64,000 nucleotides of DNA, taken from assembly GCA_007449985.2 (NCBI GenBank), contig VIIQ02000046.1:372001-436000 (forward strand), given 5' to 3'. This DNA is from Desmodesmus armatus. Its lineage: Eukaryota; Chlorophyta; Chlorophyceae; Sphaeropleales; Scenedesmaceae. The notes beneath the pieces are model-generated. The model was not told where the DNA came from. It ran no database searches and saw nothing but the letters and a program-made list of their open reading frames with translations. Of this stretch, positions 21,982 to 33,620 are shown piece after piece. Positions within the stretch are counted from its first letter, which is position 1; every line of letters begins with the position of its first letter. The position numbers and the translations under genes are program-made.

Positions 21982-24900
21982 TCACACACCCCATGTTGAG
22001 GCACTCGGGGTGTTGCACAGCCCGGGTACAGGCAAGCTGTTGCACAGGGCTAAGCCAGCAGTACTCAGCCGCTCTGGCAGCTGAGTCTGCTCCAGGGCCT
22101 GCAACAGCTGGACCACAGGCGGGGTTGTACCTGCTCGCTGCATCCTGCTGCTGCTGCTACCCTGTGTGAACAGCCCAGTAGTGTGAGCGGCCACAAGTGC
22201 TGATGTGGCAGCCTGGTTGGCGGGCAGCAGCTGCTGATCAAACCAGCTGTCCAGGTCGTCCAGGAGTACACATGCCAGAGCTACACTGCTGCTGCTGCTG
22301 CCATCTGCCGACACTGCTGCTCCCGCTGCTGCTGCTGCATCTCCTGCTGCTGCAGCAGCACCTGGTGCCTGGACAGGCATATTTGGCTGCTGCAGGTGGT
22401 GCTTGGGGTACCGCGGCCGCGCTGCCTTACTGCTGCTGCTGCTAGCCCCTGCCCGTGCCTCTGCAGGTGCACCTGGGTGCTGTTGCTGCCCTGTGAACTG
22501 CCCTGCATAAGACTGCAGCCAGCACAGCCTCAATTGTGCCTGATGATCGCCCACTGCGCAGCACTTTACAGCAGCCTTCAGCAGTATGAGCAGGTTCTTC
22601 TGGGCTATAGCCACAGCCGCCCCACCAGCCCCCTGCACTGCCAGCAGCTGCAGCACCCTCTGCCGTAAGCATACTGCGATAACCCTCATCAGGCGCCCCA
22701 GCAGTACCATCCAAGGTGCCACAGCCGCCCGTACTGCTGCTAGGCTGTACTGCTGAGACAGCTTCTCAGCCAGGCCGGAGCCAACAGCGGTACACAGGCC
22801 CACCAACCCCTCCAGCACTTCCGCATCCGCTGTGGCTGGGCCGCCAGGCTGGCTGCAGAGTTTGATGTGACTGACAGCCAAACCAAGCAGCTGCTGCCGC
22901 ATTTCGGCCCCTCGCTCGTAGCTGAAGCAATCACCGTCAGTCATCAGGAGAGGCTGGCTGTCACCATTGCCGCAACTCAGCTCTAGCAGCAGCTCGTCTG
23001 TCCTCTCCTGCAGCTGCTGGAGGGAAGGGCCGCTGTCCGCTGCTGAGGGGCCGGCAGCCACCCTGCCGCCGCCGCTGCTGCTGCTGGTGCTGCTGGAGCT
23101 GTGTGGCAGGACTGACCGTGTCAGCCGCTGCAGGAGTGAAACCACATCACTGTTGCGGTTCACCCAAGCCAGCCCGGCGCCATTGGCCTGGCCTGCACTG
23201 CGCTTGAAGGCATCCACAACCTGAATAAGTATGTCCAAGGCTCCTATCACAGCTGCAGTGTGTGCTGACACCTTGGCAGCAGCAGCTACTGCTGATGCCG
23301 CAGCAGCGGCAGCGGCGGTGCCCCCACCTCCCTGCTGTTTGCTGCTGCTGCGCCTGCGGCTGCCGGTGGTGCTGGTGCTGACATCACTGCTGCTGTTGCT
23401 GACACCGCTGCCGCCGCTGCTGCTGCTGCTGGCACTGCCATGCTGCGCTTGTAAGGCAGCTTCCAGCAGCACAGTGTGCTGCTCGGCCAGCAGCAACGCA
23501 TAGTGCAGCGTAGTGGACAGAAACCGTCCAAGGTTTGCGTCTATTGTCGTCAGCCCATAGGCGGACAGAGCTGCCTCTCCAACCTTACCCCAGAACTTCG
23601 CATCCCCCTCCTGGCAGTCTGCTGCTGTGGCAAGCAGCAGGGGGCACAGGTACCACCCCGCTTGCGTCAACAGCTCTGTGATCTGAGGGTGCATCACACT
23701 GTAAACCCCGAGGTCCCGGAACTCCTCATTGGGTTTACTGAGCTCAGACACACCCTTAAACCCCACCATCAGGTACACAGCCAGCATCCTAAACCCTGCC
23801 CTTATCCCCCAGGCTTCTGGCGGACTGCCCAGATGTTCTGCTTGGCGGCAGCAAGCTGCTGCAGCACTGGCTCTTGCATGCCCAGCCTGAGCCACAGCGC
23901 CTTGCGCAGTGCTGAGGGCTTAGCCGGTGAGAACAGCACAACTGTGCCCCCGCCCTCACACTCCACTGCGTCTGTGGAGAGGGAATCGGTCCGGCCGGCC
24001 TTTATAGCAGCCAGCAGCGCGGCAATAGACTTGGGCCCTGCATCTGGAGCGCTGCCTCCGCTCTGCCGGCCCCGCAGCTGTTGCTGCTGCTGCTGCCATT
24101 GGCGCTGTTGCTGCTGCTGGCCCCCTTGCTGCTGCCGCTGCCGCTGCTGCTGCGTGCTGTGTTTGACACCACTTGGCTGGTGATACACAGCAGCAGCATT
24201 AGCAGCTTCAGCACTGCAGGGTGTGTGCAAGGCAAACAGCTGCTCGGGTGCTGTACCCTTTCGTCCTCGTCAACAGGTGGCAGAGCCAACTCTACCCCTG
24301 CGTGCACCAAGAGAGACAGGACAGCAGGCAGGCGGGAGGGAGGGCAGTTGCTTTCTCTCTGCCGAGTGAACATGCAACGGCTGCAAAGAGAGGCAACGGC
24401 AGAGCAACTGTCAGTGGTGTTTCAAAGCAGGCAAGCATGACAGCAGTGCTGTGTTGGTGCCTGCATAGGGCGTCCCTTGCACAGCTCAGTCATACAAGAG
24501 TGATAGTGATGACGCGACAGTAATAGTGACGTATTAGTAACAGTGATAGTGACAGAAATGGTGACGGCAGCATAAACCTAAGCATGTCCCCCGTACCCCC
24601 CCTTGTCTAAACCCTGAAGCGAAACCCCAAGAACAGTGTCTCTTCAGTCAATAACAGGTGTCCCAACAGGCTTTGGCTGTTGTACTCACCTGCACCCCTG
24701 GCCCCTGTGGGTTTTGGTTTTTAGGAATATACAATTTTTCACACCACCCCTGCTGCCATCAGGCAAGATGTTTGAGTGAGGTACAAACAATCATGACATG
24801 GAATTGGCGCAGGGCTGTGCAAAAACAACCGTGCCTTCTGCCTAGCTGTTGCCAGTGCTGCTTATGTGGACAGACTCACTGGCAGTAAGCAGGAAAGTCA

Positions 24901-25963
24901 CCAGCTTGCTCAGCATCTCCTCGGTCAAATCAATGAACTGGGTCAAACCTGAGTCCCCTGACTCCCCCCAGCACACGCGCTCAGGGTGTTGCAGCACCGC
25001 GATGCACAGGTAAGCAGCCTTGACTGCGGCCGCTCCCACCTGCCCCGCTGTCATTTTATAGAGCTCCTGAAAGCTTCCGCTGTGCTGACACGGGACCAGT
25101 AGCATATCTGCAAAGGTCGCGATCACCCCCTGTATCATCATAATCAGGTCCCCAGGTAGCTGCTGCTGCTGCTGCTGGGGGTCTGTCAGCAGTGCTGTAG
25201 CTGATCTAGTGCTGCGGCAATTGGCTTGAACACACCCGAGCGCAGCAGCTGGTGCTGCACAGTATTCCTGACAGCTGCCGCAACAGTGTTCTGCACTGTT
25301 GCCGGCGCCCCGGTGTGAGGGTCTGTGAGTGCCAAGGCCGTCATGTACAGCTTTTTAGCTGCGACCACCACCCCACACACCATGTCGGTGTACTCTATAT
25401 CATACCACTTGCTGGTGCTGATGCTGTTGTGGAAGATTGGGTTACCTGCCAGCATCTGGCCTACGAGTGTAGGAAGATCTAGCTGAGGCAACGCAGCAGC
25501 CATCTGTTTGGCCTCCCGGATGCTGTTTGCGGGTGTGTAGGTGTCACCTTCACAAAGCATTTCAGTGAAGAGCACGATGCTGCGGCACACTCTGTAGATG
25601 TCTTCCACTCCCAACATGTTTCCCACCCCACATGTAAGGAGCTGCTGCACCAGCTGTACTACATCTCCCCAACTAGACAGAAACAGTGGTGCACTGGTGC
25701 TGCTTGGTGCAGCCTGGCTTGCCCCACGAGGCATTGCAAGCACGAATGTGTTCACGAAGATAAGTGACAAACTGCTTCGCACAAGTAAGCAGATCAGGTG
25801 AAGGAGCAGAGTGACAGGACAGATCACTTGCGGTTGTGGTGGAATCAAACTGAGACGCACACGCGGTCGGCCACATAACTGCGTCAGACAGCTGTAGTTT
25901 GGCATGTAAGCAGTCGGATAACGCTTTCGATCTCGACAGTTTCGCCCGCAGGGTGCAAGTCAC
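21982..25963 (-). pseudogene. Frame-disrupted gene of unknown function with Ser/Gln/Ala tracts
   Basis: Minus-strand coding-like sequence changes frame several times without usable introns: frame A about 25963-25690 (DLLTCAKQFVTYLREHIRAC), frame B to about 25200 (WGDVVQLVQQLLTC, FHNSISTSKWYDIEYTDMV), frame C to 24880 (MIQGVIATFADMLLV), which ends at a good GTGAGT donor, then about 24350-24150 (LPAVLSLLVHAGVELALPP), then about 24200-23820 (GPKSIAALLAAIKAGRTDS). The last part is 23810-21982, Ser-rich with EFRDLGVYSVMHPQITELL. The switch near 23810 is at a GGGGG run that looks one base short. Neighbouring genes have clean frames, so this is more likely decay than sequencing error. No family recognised. 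Confidence 0.4.
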
Positions 25964-27247
25964 ACAAACCCTTGGCGGGATACAGCGGGCTCTCTACAGG
26001 TTTAGGCTGTAAGTGCAGCCCACCTCATGGCCAGTGTTAAGTAATCAGTGTTTTGTTTGGTGGCGAAGGCAGCTGTTCACGACGGCATTGTAGGATGCCT
26101 GGCTGGATGGCAGCATGGGTGACAGTGACACCGGGAGCATGGGTGATGGTTGCCACCAAAAATTTCAATACATGGCAATGCAAGGCGCAGTCACTCAATT
26201 GACACCCACAAACACCTGAGAGACATGGCAGACCACATATTGACACTGCATCAGAGCTGAGGCAGATTTGTTGACACCTCCATTGCTTGTGTACTGTATT
26301 CAAATTGTGTACTACCGCCGTGCACCAGCTTGCACTCGTCCCCCAGCTGCCCTGACGACGCAGGAGATGCCTCGACCAGCTTGCATGAGCAGCATTCCTT
26401 TACAATTGGCCAATCCCGCCACAGAGCAATACTGATGGTACATGGGGCCAGCCACCTGGCCCGACTACTATCTGGTGGCAACACACTACAATGCATTCTG
26501 CAGGACTGATATGTATCAGTGCATATACATACGCAACACAACACAATTGCACCACACCAGTCATGACTGTACATGATGCTGATGGGCGGGATGGCAACAT
26601 GCGATCATGGCGTGGGCGACTACCCAACACGAACCCATCAGGCCGACTTGCTGCAGGCTCTTGGCTTGTGTACACATTCACAGGTGACAGCACACCACAA
26701 CAACAGGTGCTTGCAGCTGAACTGCCAACACACTGCTCTTGCTGGGTGTGCATGACTGTCACCACAACACTGGCACATCAGACCAAACCAACCCTTAAGC
26801 ACCCACACGAACTGACGCGAACAACCAGACGACCACACACACTCTCAACTGCCCTGTACACACCGCACCTCCAGACAGGCACACAAGACCTAGAAACACA
26901 GAAACCCTCCCACCGCACCGTTGCAGATATGGCATGTAATGCCACGCCGCCCTATCACTTGCATGCCTGTTGCACGCGCCCACAAGTACTAGATTACCCC
27001 CTCAGCTTACTCATCAAGAGCCTAACTGCCGCAACGACAAATTTTGCGCCACTATATCCACCAAACAATCAGATCAAGAGCCCCTCGTTGCTCCAAGAAA
27101 GAAGCTAGCAGTCCAACCAAGCGCTGCGCCTTCCTGCTGCTGCAAACCAGCCGGCACAGGCTGGCTTTGCCTGCCATCAGGCTACATCCAGACTGTTCTG
27201 CTGACACCAGCAGTACTGTGCAGGCATCGCACCCTGTGCTGGCGCAC
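25964..27247. other. Intergenic, no gene recognised
   Basis: A plus-strand open frame (26491-27108) has no start context, splice sites or recognisable motif and is not called. Blocks near 26446 and 26560 resemble 20445 and 20555, so part of this segment may be an old dispersed repeat. Confidence 0.3.
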
Positions 27248-29696
27248 TCAGGCTGCGCGCCTAGCGCCCTTGCTACCCGCTCCCTGCCTGCTGCTGGCCT
27301 TGGCCTGTGCGGCTGCCGCGGCGGCACTGCTGCTGCCACCTGCCTTGCTGCTGGGCCTCTTGGAGCCTCCACTGACAGGCTTGCTGCCCGAGGAAGCCGC
27401 CTGTGCTGCCTTCTTGCTGCTGCCAGCAGGGCTGCTGCGTGGCTTGGCAGAAGGGCCCTTAGCCACTGGTGAACCCCTTGGCTTCCTGCTGGGCCCTGCT
27501 GCTGCTGCCGCTGCTGGTGGAGGGGGTGTTGTTGCAAGGGCTGCCGCTGTGTCTGCTGCTGCCCTGCCTGAGGGCTTCTTAGCTTTCTTTGCTGCTGGGC
27601 TAGCAGAGCGCCGGCCGTTCGCTGCTGAACTGTAATCAGCTGGCTGCCTGCGCTTCCTGCTGCTGCTTGGCTGCCCTTCTGCCCCTGCCACTGCTGCTGG
27701 TGCTGCTGCCGCCGCTGCTGGTGCTGCGGATGGTCGTGGTGATGCTGTTGTGGACCGCCCTCGCGGCTGCCTGCCACCTGCTGCTGTTGGTGCTGCTGCT
27801 GCTGGCTCAGCTGTGGGTGCTGTTGGCCCTGCAGCTGCGGCTGCTGCTGCTGCTGCCCCTCCTGTGCGAGAGCGTGCGGCTGCTGCTGCTGCCAGGGCAG
27901 CAAGGAAGCCCCCCATGCTGTTGCTGCTGCCTGGGCCCCCCATGCCACCAGGGCCATCATCCATGGCTCCTGCTGCTGCTGCCGCTGCTGCTGCCAGGTC
28001 GGGTGGGAAGCGCTGGTTTGCAAGCTCTGGTATGTTGCGCCAGCAGCTGCAGGTGCAGACACAAAAGCAGTAGTAGGAAAGCATTATGGTTACAGTTGCT
28101 GAACTAGACCACTGATGAACTACATCCAGCAAAAGGTGGGGTGAGTTCGCCACTGTGCTGAAGATCCTGGGCGAAGCACATGCCCCTTCATGTCTTGGGC
28201 ATGGATGTGTTCTCACAAGCATGTGCGCATGCAGGCAATGTGTGCATGGAGGCGATGTGCTTGAGACACCCAATGACCCTGTTGCTTCACCCTGTTGCTT
28301 CTAGTGGATGATGGGGTATCACTGGCTGCCATGCCTGTTGAGTAAATTCAACAGACCACATTGTGCAGCACATCCCTCCCTGTAAAGGCCTAGGGTATGC
28401 CTAACAAAACCCCTGTTTACCTGCGGCAGAGGGACATCCCTGGCAGGGACTCTGATGCCCCCAGGCTGGACCTCAGCCAAGTAGACCCACACAGGCCGCA
28501 GTCAGCCCTGGGCCCTGCATGTGCTGCTGCCGCTGCCTCTGCAGCTGCAGCCAGCAGCACTGTGGTATCCATGGGCCCTGGGTGGTTGCTGCCGGGGCTG
28601 CCATACTCATCATCTGATGAGTAACCCTCGTAGTCATCGCTGTCTGTGAAGCTCCCGTCCCCATCGTCACTCCAGCTGTCCTCCTGAGAGCTGTGCCGGC
28701 TGCTGCGGGTGCCTCTGCTGCTGTTCAGCTGCTGCTGCAGCTGTTGCTGTTGCTGCTGGAGGCGCTTGCGCTCCTGCTGCTGGGGTGTGGTGAGGAAAGC
28801 GCGGCAGAAGGGACAGGCCTCGTGCTTCTCTGCCACCTCGTCCTTGCATTTGCTGCACAGCTTGTTCTTGCAGCACTCGAGGTCCTGGAGGACTGGCTCT
28901 GTGGGGGCATAACGGGGAGGGGACCGGCATGCAGCACACAGACATACATGATTGGTGTGTGTTGAAGGGTCTGGCTGCAGCATTGATAGTATCATCCATG
29001 CACAGCAATGAAGTCAGTGATTGTGGATGATTGCAACGGGTCAGCATGATGATTGCACAGCAATGACGTCTTCACTGTCATGGGAACACTGATGGGGAGG
29101 AGCCATCCCACTGCATTGGTTGCAACGATAAACGTCTCAGTTTTGGATGGTGGAATGGTGTTCTTCTACCCGCAGCAGTTTTCCAGCACGAACATCCTGC
29201 GTACCTTCCAAACACACGCCGCAGATGAGGCCAGCCTCCTCCAGTGCATCATGGTACCTGTTCAGGCAGTGCATTGACCACGGCCCGGTGATAATCGAAC
29301 ATTGAACGTACATACAAGGTTGCTCAACACATGACCAAGGCACGGCAACAGTGCACAGCAAGGCCATGACCACAGCACGCATGTCGCTGCACCATCTGTT
29401 CTGCTGTTGATCACTCACCTCTTGTGCCAGGCCTTTTCGTTCGCCAGCTGCTCTTCAACGTCTTGGACTTTTTTCTGCAGTGACATCAGCCCCAGCACAG
29501 AAGAAACAAGGTTGGCAAAATCAACCACCCCCAAAGGTTTCAAAGCAGTAGATGTTCAGATCCGTACCAGTGCCTCGGCCAGCTTCTTCTTGGTCGATTT
29601 ATCCTTTTTCTTCAACTTCTTCTTGTCCGTCTTCGGCTTGACGTCTCCTGCCTGTCCAGCCTGTTTCATGGAGAGCTCTGTATGTGTCCCAGGCAT
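27248..29696 (-). CDS. RING-like zinc-finger protein with Lys-rich coiled-coil N-terminus and basic Ala/Ser-rich tail
   Basis: Five exons (29568-29696, 29419-29474, 29205-29257, 28421-28898, 27248-28046) give 504 residues with all phases matching. Residues 1-70 are Lys/Glu-rich and probably coiled coil (KKKLKKKDKSTKKKLAEAL). Residues 74-112 form a Cys-only RING-like finger: C74xxC77, C88C89, C94xxC97, C108PFC111R. This resembles the LICGVC...CCxxxLCxxC...CPFCR pattern of atypical E3 ligases. Then follow a poly-Gln tract, an acidic Asp/Ser stretch, poly-Ala, and basic nuclear-localisation-like motifs (RKRRQ, KKAKK). A role as a nuclear ubiquitin or SUMO ligase or chromatin factor is inferred. 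The start at 29696 is the first ATG in frame. The frame is open further upstream without ATG, so a longer 5' exon is possible. It is divergent from the deacetylase gene at 29984. Confidence 0.75.
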
Positions 29697-29983
29697 AGGT
29701 TTACGGGCAGTCAGCATGACCCTAGCCATCGTACGTGATGCAGGCAAGCTGTGATGCAGGTGATTGGGCAGATTGCACGCTTTGGGCTCACCTCCAGCGA
29801 CAGTTGCAGACACAGGTGTGACGTGCCCAAGACCCGACAGCCATAAAGCTTTGTCTCTCTGTGTCTGTACTCCTATCTCCTGAATCTTGTAGTTGGTATA
29901 TCCTGCACCTCTCTTCTGACGCTCCTGCTTCCACAGACAACAGCAAGGGTTCTTCCAGCGGATCCAGACACATCCTGCACGCC
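29697..29983. promoter_or_regulatory. Short divergent promoter between RING-like and deacetylase genes
   Basis: Only 287 bases separate the two divergent start codons, so both promoters and 5' UTRs must overlap here. No TATA-like element stands out. Inferred from gene arrangement only. Confidence 0.4.
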
Positions 29984-32851
29984 ATGGCCCCTACAGCATC
30001 TACTGGATATGTATTCGCTGAGCACATGATGTGGCACAACCCTGGGCACGTGCAGGTAGTCACTGCAGCAGCTTGGGCACAGGGCAACCATGCTGATGTG
30101 GCATGCGTTGAGGCAAACACGCGGGGAACAAACACAGTTGCAGCCTGGTGAACGCCTGTGCCTGCTGCCTCCCTCCGTCACACAGGACGCACTGAATGGA
30201 CTGCAACCAACAGAGCATTACGAGGACGTCGAGACAAAGCGGCGCCTGAACAACCTCATTCATGTATCAGGCTTGATCGACAGCCTGGCGCCCATCAAGG
30301 CTCGCCCAGCCACCAAGGCAGAGCTGTGTCTCGTGCACACCCCTCAGCATGTTGAGAACGTTCAGGTGTGTGGGTGTGTGTCGATGTGTTGACGCACCTC
30401 TGCAGCAGCACATGTGGTGTGCTAAGCTGTCTAACAACAGCTCAGCAGTGCAGGAACGCTCAATCTGCAACAGTCCTAGGGGGCTGGCCCCCATGTGCGT
30501 GATGTTGATTGCGCACACCCACATACCCAACACTGCATTCATGTCCTGCCTTATGCACGCAGAAGCTCAGCAGTGACAGCAGCAAAGGGTGCCACACCGT
30601 GGGCCATGAAGCATCCATGGCCCCTGGCGGGTATGAGATTGCAGCCCTGGCAGCAGGAGCCTCAGTGGCAATCACAGACGCAGCGATTGACGGGCGCATC
30701 ACCAACGGTTATGCACTCACAAGGTGGGTGCACACTGATGGCATTGTTCTGCATGTGCAGGGGTCCCAGCCTAGCACAGCACGACATAGCACAGCACCAC
30801 ACAATACAGCAGCGCCACGCAGCCACGCGCAACACCAGAGCTACAGCCAGGCGACCGCGCGCCTACCTGCAGCGAGCAGGACAATGTACACTAAACAGCT
30901 TGAATGGCGCAGTCTTGTCAGCTTTACTGCAGTAACCCTGCAAAAAGCTTTCCCTCTGCGTCAGCGTCCCACTGCAACATGTCCCTGCCCGCCGTGGTGA
31001 TGCACCGCCCTGCAGGCCCCCCGGTCACCATGCTGAGCCTGACAAGGCGATGGGCTACTGCATCTTCAACAACATCGCCATCGCAGCTAAGCACGCACTG
31101 GAGAACAGGGGCCTGAGCCATGTGGCCATCGTTGACTACGATGTGCACCACGGCAACGGCACGCAAAAGGCATTCTATGATGACGACCGTGTGCTGTTCA
31201 TCAGCCTGCACCAGGACAGCAACTACCCCATAGGATCAGGTGATCGCCTGTCAGCTAGGCTGCCTGCCAGCGTGAGCTTGCTAGAGGCTGCTGCGCCAGG
31301 ATGTGTGTTTGCCGCATGGCATCTCATATATGCAACAGCCAACCTGCATTGGACTGCCGAGAAAGGACTCACCACAAGTTGCAGCTGAGCTGATGTGCGG
31401 GACAGCTGGTAGGCTGCGAGCATGGCTACGTCGGCCACCTGAGTTGCCCTTCCAGCCCAGACACACATGCCGCAACTGACGCACTGCAGAAACGGCATCA
31501 CACTGACTGCAGCTCAGCGAAGTTCACCCCATTGTATTCATTCATGATGAAGTTCTGAGTGTCAGTGGCTAGCAAAGCCGTACAGGGTCTAGGCATGACC
31601 TGTCACGTCGTGTACTGCTGCGCAGGTCCCATCACGGATGTGGGCACTGGTGCTGGCAAAGGCTTCACAATCAACGTACCCCTTCCACCTGGTTCCGGCA
31701 GTGGTGCCTACAGGGCAGCCTTTGACCGGGTGGTGGGCCCAGCACTGGACGCATTCCAGCCGGAGCTTGTACTGGTCAGCTCAGGGTTTGACGCATCATT
31801 CCGGGACCCCCTGTCTGCGCAGATGTGTGGCAGCCACGACTACAGGTGAGCTGCAGTTGCACTCACTCCACTCAATTACAAGTTGTAGTTTATAATGCTG
31901 GGTTATGTTGCCCTGCACCTGCCAGGGTACAGGGTAGCCTACAAGGCTGAGCCTTGTTTGGCTGTTGATCGGTTGGTCAGGCTCGACCCTGACTAAGGCG
32001 ATTGACAGCCGTAGCAGCCCTGCTAGATGTTTTTGGACATGTGTGGCTGAGCTGCCATCAGCTGTGACAGGCAATGAAAGGCACATGCAGGCATTTGGCC
32101 TCCAAAAGTAGGCTGTGACAGGCAATGAAATGCACATGCAGGCATTTGGCCTCCAAAAGCAATCCCCTCCTCTGCTGGCAGCAACGTTCCTTCAACTCAA
32201 CAAAGCATTGCATGTGGTGGGTGCATTCAAGAGAGCAACTGGGGCTGAGGGTGGCTCCCACCTTACTGCTGCAGGTACTTCACGGCATCACTCAAGGCTG
32301 CTGCTGCCAAGCACTGTGGGGGCAAGCTGCTGTTCTTCCACGAGGGTGGATACAGTGCCTACTACGTGCCCTTCTGTGGCCTGGCAGTGGTGGAGGAGCT
32401 GGCGGGTGTCACCACCAAGGTGGTTGACCCTGAGCTGGAGGAGCACTGCAAGGTGAGTGAGCAGTGGTGTGGGTGTGTTGGGGAGGGGCTTGTTTGCAAG
32501 TTCGAGCTTGATGGTGGGTGGCAGTGGTTGGTGGTGCCGGTGCTACGGCACTGCTTCTCGCTCCTGTACCCTGCTTGGACAGATCCTGGGTGGAACTGGG
32601 CGCAAAGACTGGCACATTGTGCTGCCGTCAATGATTTGAGGGCGCAGAGCAAGTTGTGCATGTGAAGCACATGCCGTGGACTGCACTGACAGCCCCCTGC
32701 TTCTGCTGTTGCTTCTGCTGCTTGTATGCTGCAGAGGTGGGGCTACCAGGACTTGCAGCCGTGGCAGGATGCCCTCATCAGCCAAGCAGTGCAGGGGCCA
32801 CTGGCACTGCTGCAGGAGCAAGTGAAGAGCAAGGCGGCCGCATCCAGTTGA
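29984..32851 (+). CDS. Class II histone deacetylase-like amidohydrolase 1 (HDAH type)
   Basis: Seven exons (29984-30055, 30216-30365, 30563-30723, 31016-31239, 31626-31845, 32275-32452, 32735-32851) encode 373 residues of an arginase/deacetylase-fold zinc hydrolase. Visible motifs: PPGHHAE (His132-His133 charge relay), [13 protein letters not shown] (zinc ligands Asp170 and His172), SSGFDAS (third ligand Asp258), and [17 protein letters not shown] with catalytic Tyr302. The last motif and the start ([13 protein letters not shown]) match bacterial HDAH-type class II enzymes rather than animal class I. The start at 29984 is the only ATG giving the family N-terminus (HDAH starts similarly, a few residues before GYVW). 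No targeting peptide, so cytosolic or nuclear. The substrate could be acetyl-lysine or acetyl-polyamines. It is a tandem paralogue of the next gene. Confidence 0.9.
32061..32159. repeat. 51-base tandem duplication inside deacetylase 1 intron 5
   Basis: Two adjacent copies (from 32061 and from 32112) of a block containing gcaatgaaa and catttggcctccaaaag, with one substitution. They lie wholly within the intron 31846-32274. Confidence 0.85.
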
Positions 32852-33166
32852 CATGCATCCACCAATGGGCTATGGGCATGGGTTGCTCTGTACAGCAGGC
32901 ATGACGGGCATGCGCATAATTGCATCATGACTGGGATGGCCTATGTGAAGCCTATGAGGCCTGTCCATTCGCTCAGACTGGACCTGATCTGGGTGGGTGT
33001 CAAACCTGACGTTAGCTGGATTATGAGTGGGTGTTATCCGTCCTGGCCCAGCCGCCATCTGCGGCAAGTTTACCCCAGCTCCCTGACCCCTACCATCAAA
33101 ACACTTGTGCATCATGGCGAATGGCTATCCAACAGGCGAAGCATGAAGTTTACTTGTCCGGTTTGT

Positions 33167-33171
33167 TGTAA
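33167..33171 (+). terminator. TGTAA poly(A) signal, deacetylase 1
   Basis: Canonical chlorophyte polyadenylation pentamer, 316 bases after the stop codon of the first deacetylase. A five-base motif alone is weak evidence. Confidence 0.4.
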
Positions 33172-33620
33172 CGGTATGCGGATCACCGTCCTGGCTGGCA
33201 CCTGCTCACTGTCTTTCCATTGCTGAATGTGTGTGTGGCAGCTGCAGCAGGCTGTAGCCGACAGGGGCGGATCAGGGAAACGTGCGAGGTTCACTGCGAT
33301 GTGTTCACCGTTCATGTCAATTGCAACGTTCACATGCTGTGGAAAGGGTTGTAGCAAAAGTGACGGAAACCTTGGAAGGTTTCGCAAAAGGTTTCGCAGT
33401 GATTCAGCTGATAGACCATCGTTTCCAATCTAATGTGGTGATGCTTTCGGTGCCTTCTTGCGCAGCAACAGCAAAGCTAATCCTGCAGACAGGGTGCCTG
33501 CAACAGTGCAGTTGTGCTGCTTTGGTGTACCTGGCTCGTATCAATACAACACAAGCCCTTTTTCTTCAGCAAACTGTGTCTTTTGAAAGCCTCAAGCGCC
33601 CCTTTGGACCAAGGGCTGCC

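Noticed and set aside
26491..27108. A 205-codon plus-strand open frame
   Set aside because: No recognised motif or splice context, and part of the region resembles a dispersed repeat near 20445.
27750..28073. Plus-strand Leu/Ala-rich frames opposite the RING-like gene (similar ones at 23231-23503 and 60374-61102)
   Set aside because: These are antisense readings of poly-Ala, poly-Gln and poly-Ser codons in the real genes.
29873..30135. Alternative minus-strand frame (CRMCLDPLEEPLLLS) upstream of the RING-like gene considered as its first exon
   Set aside because: Its donor at the GGAG/GTGAG site gives the wrong phase for the next exon, and it overlaps the first exon of the deacetylase on the other strand.
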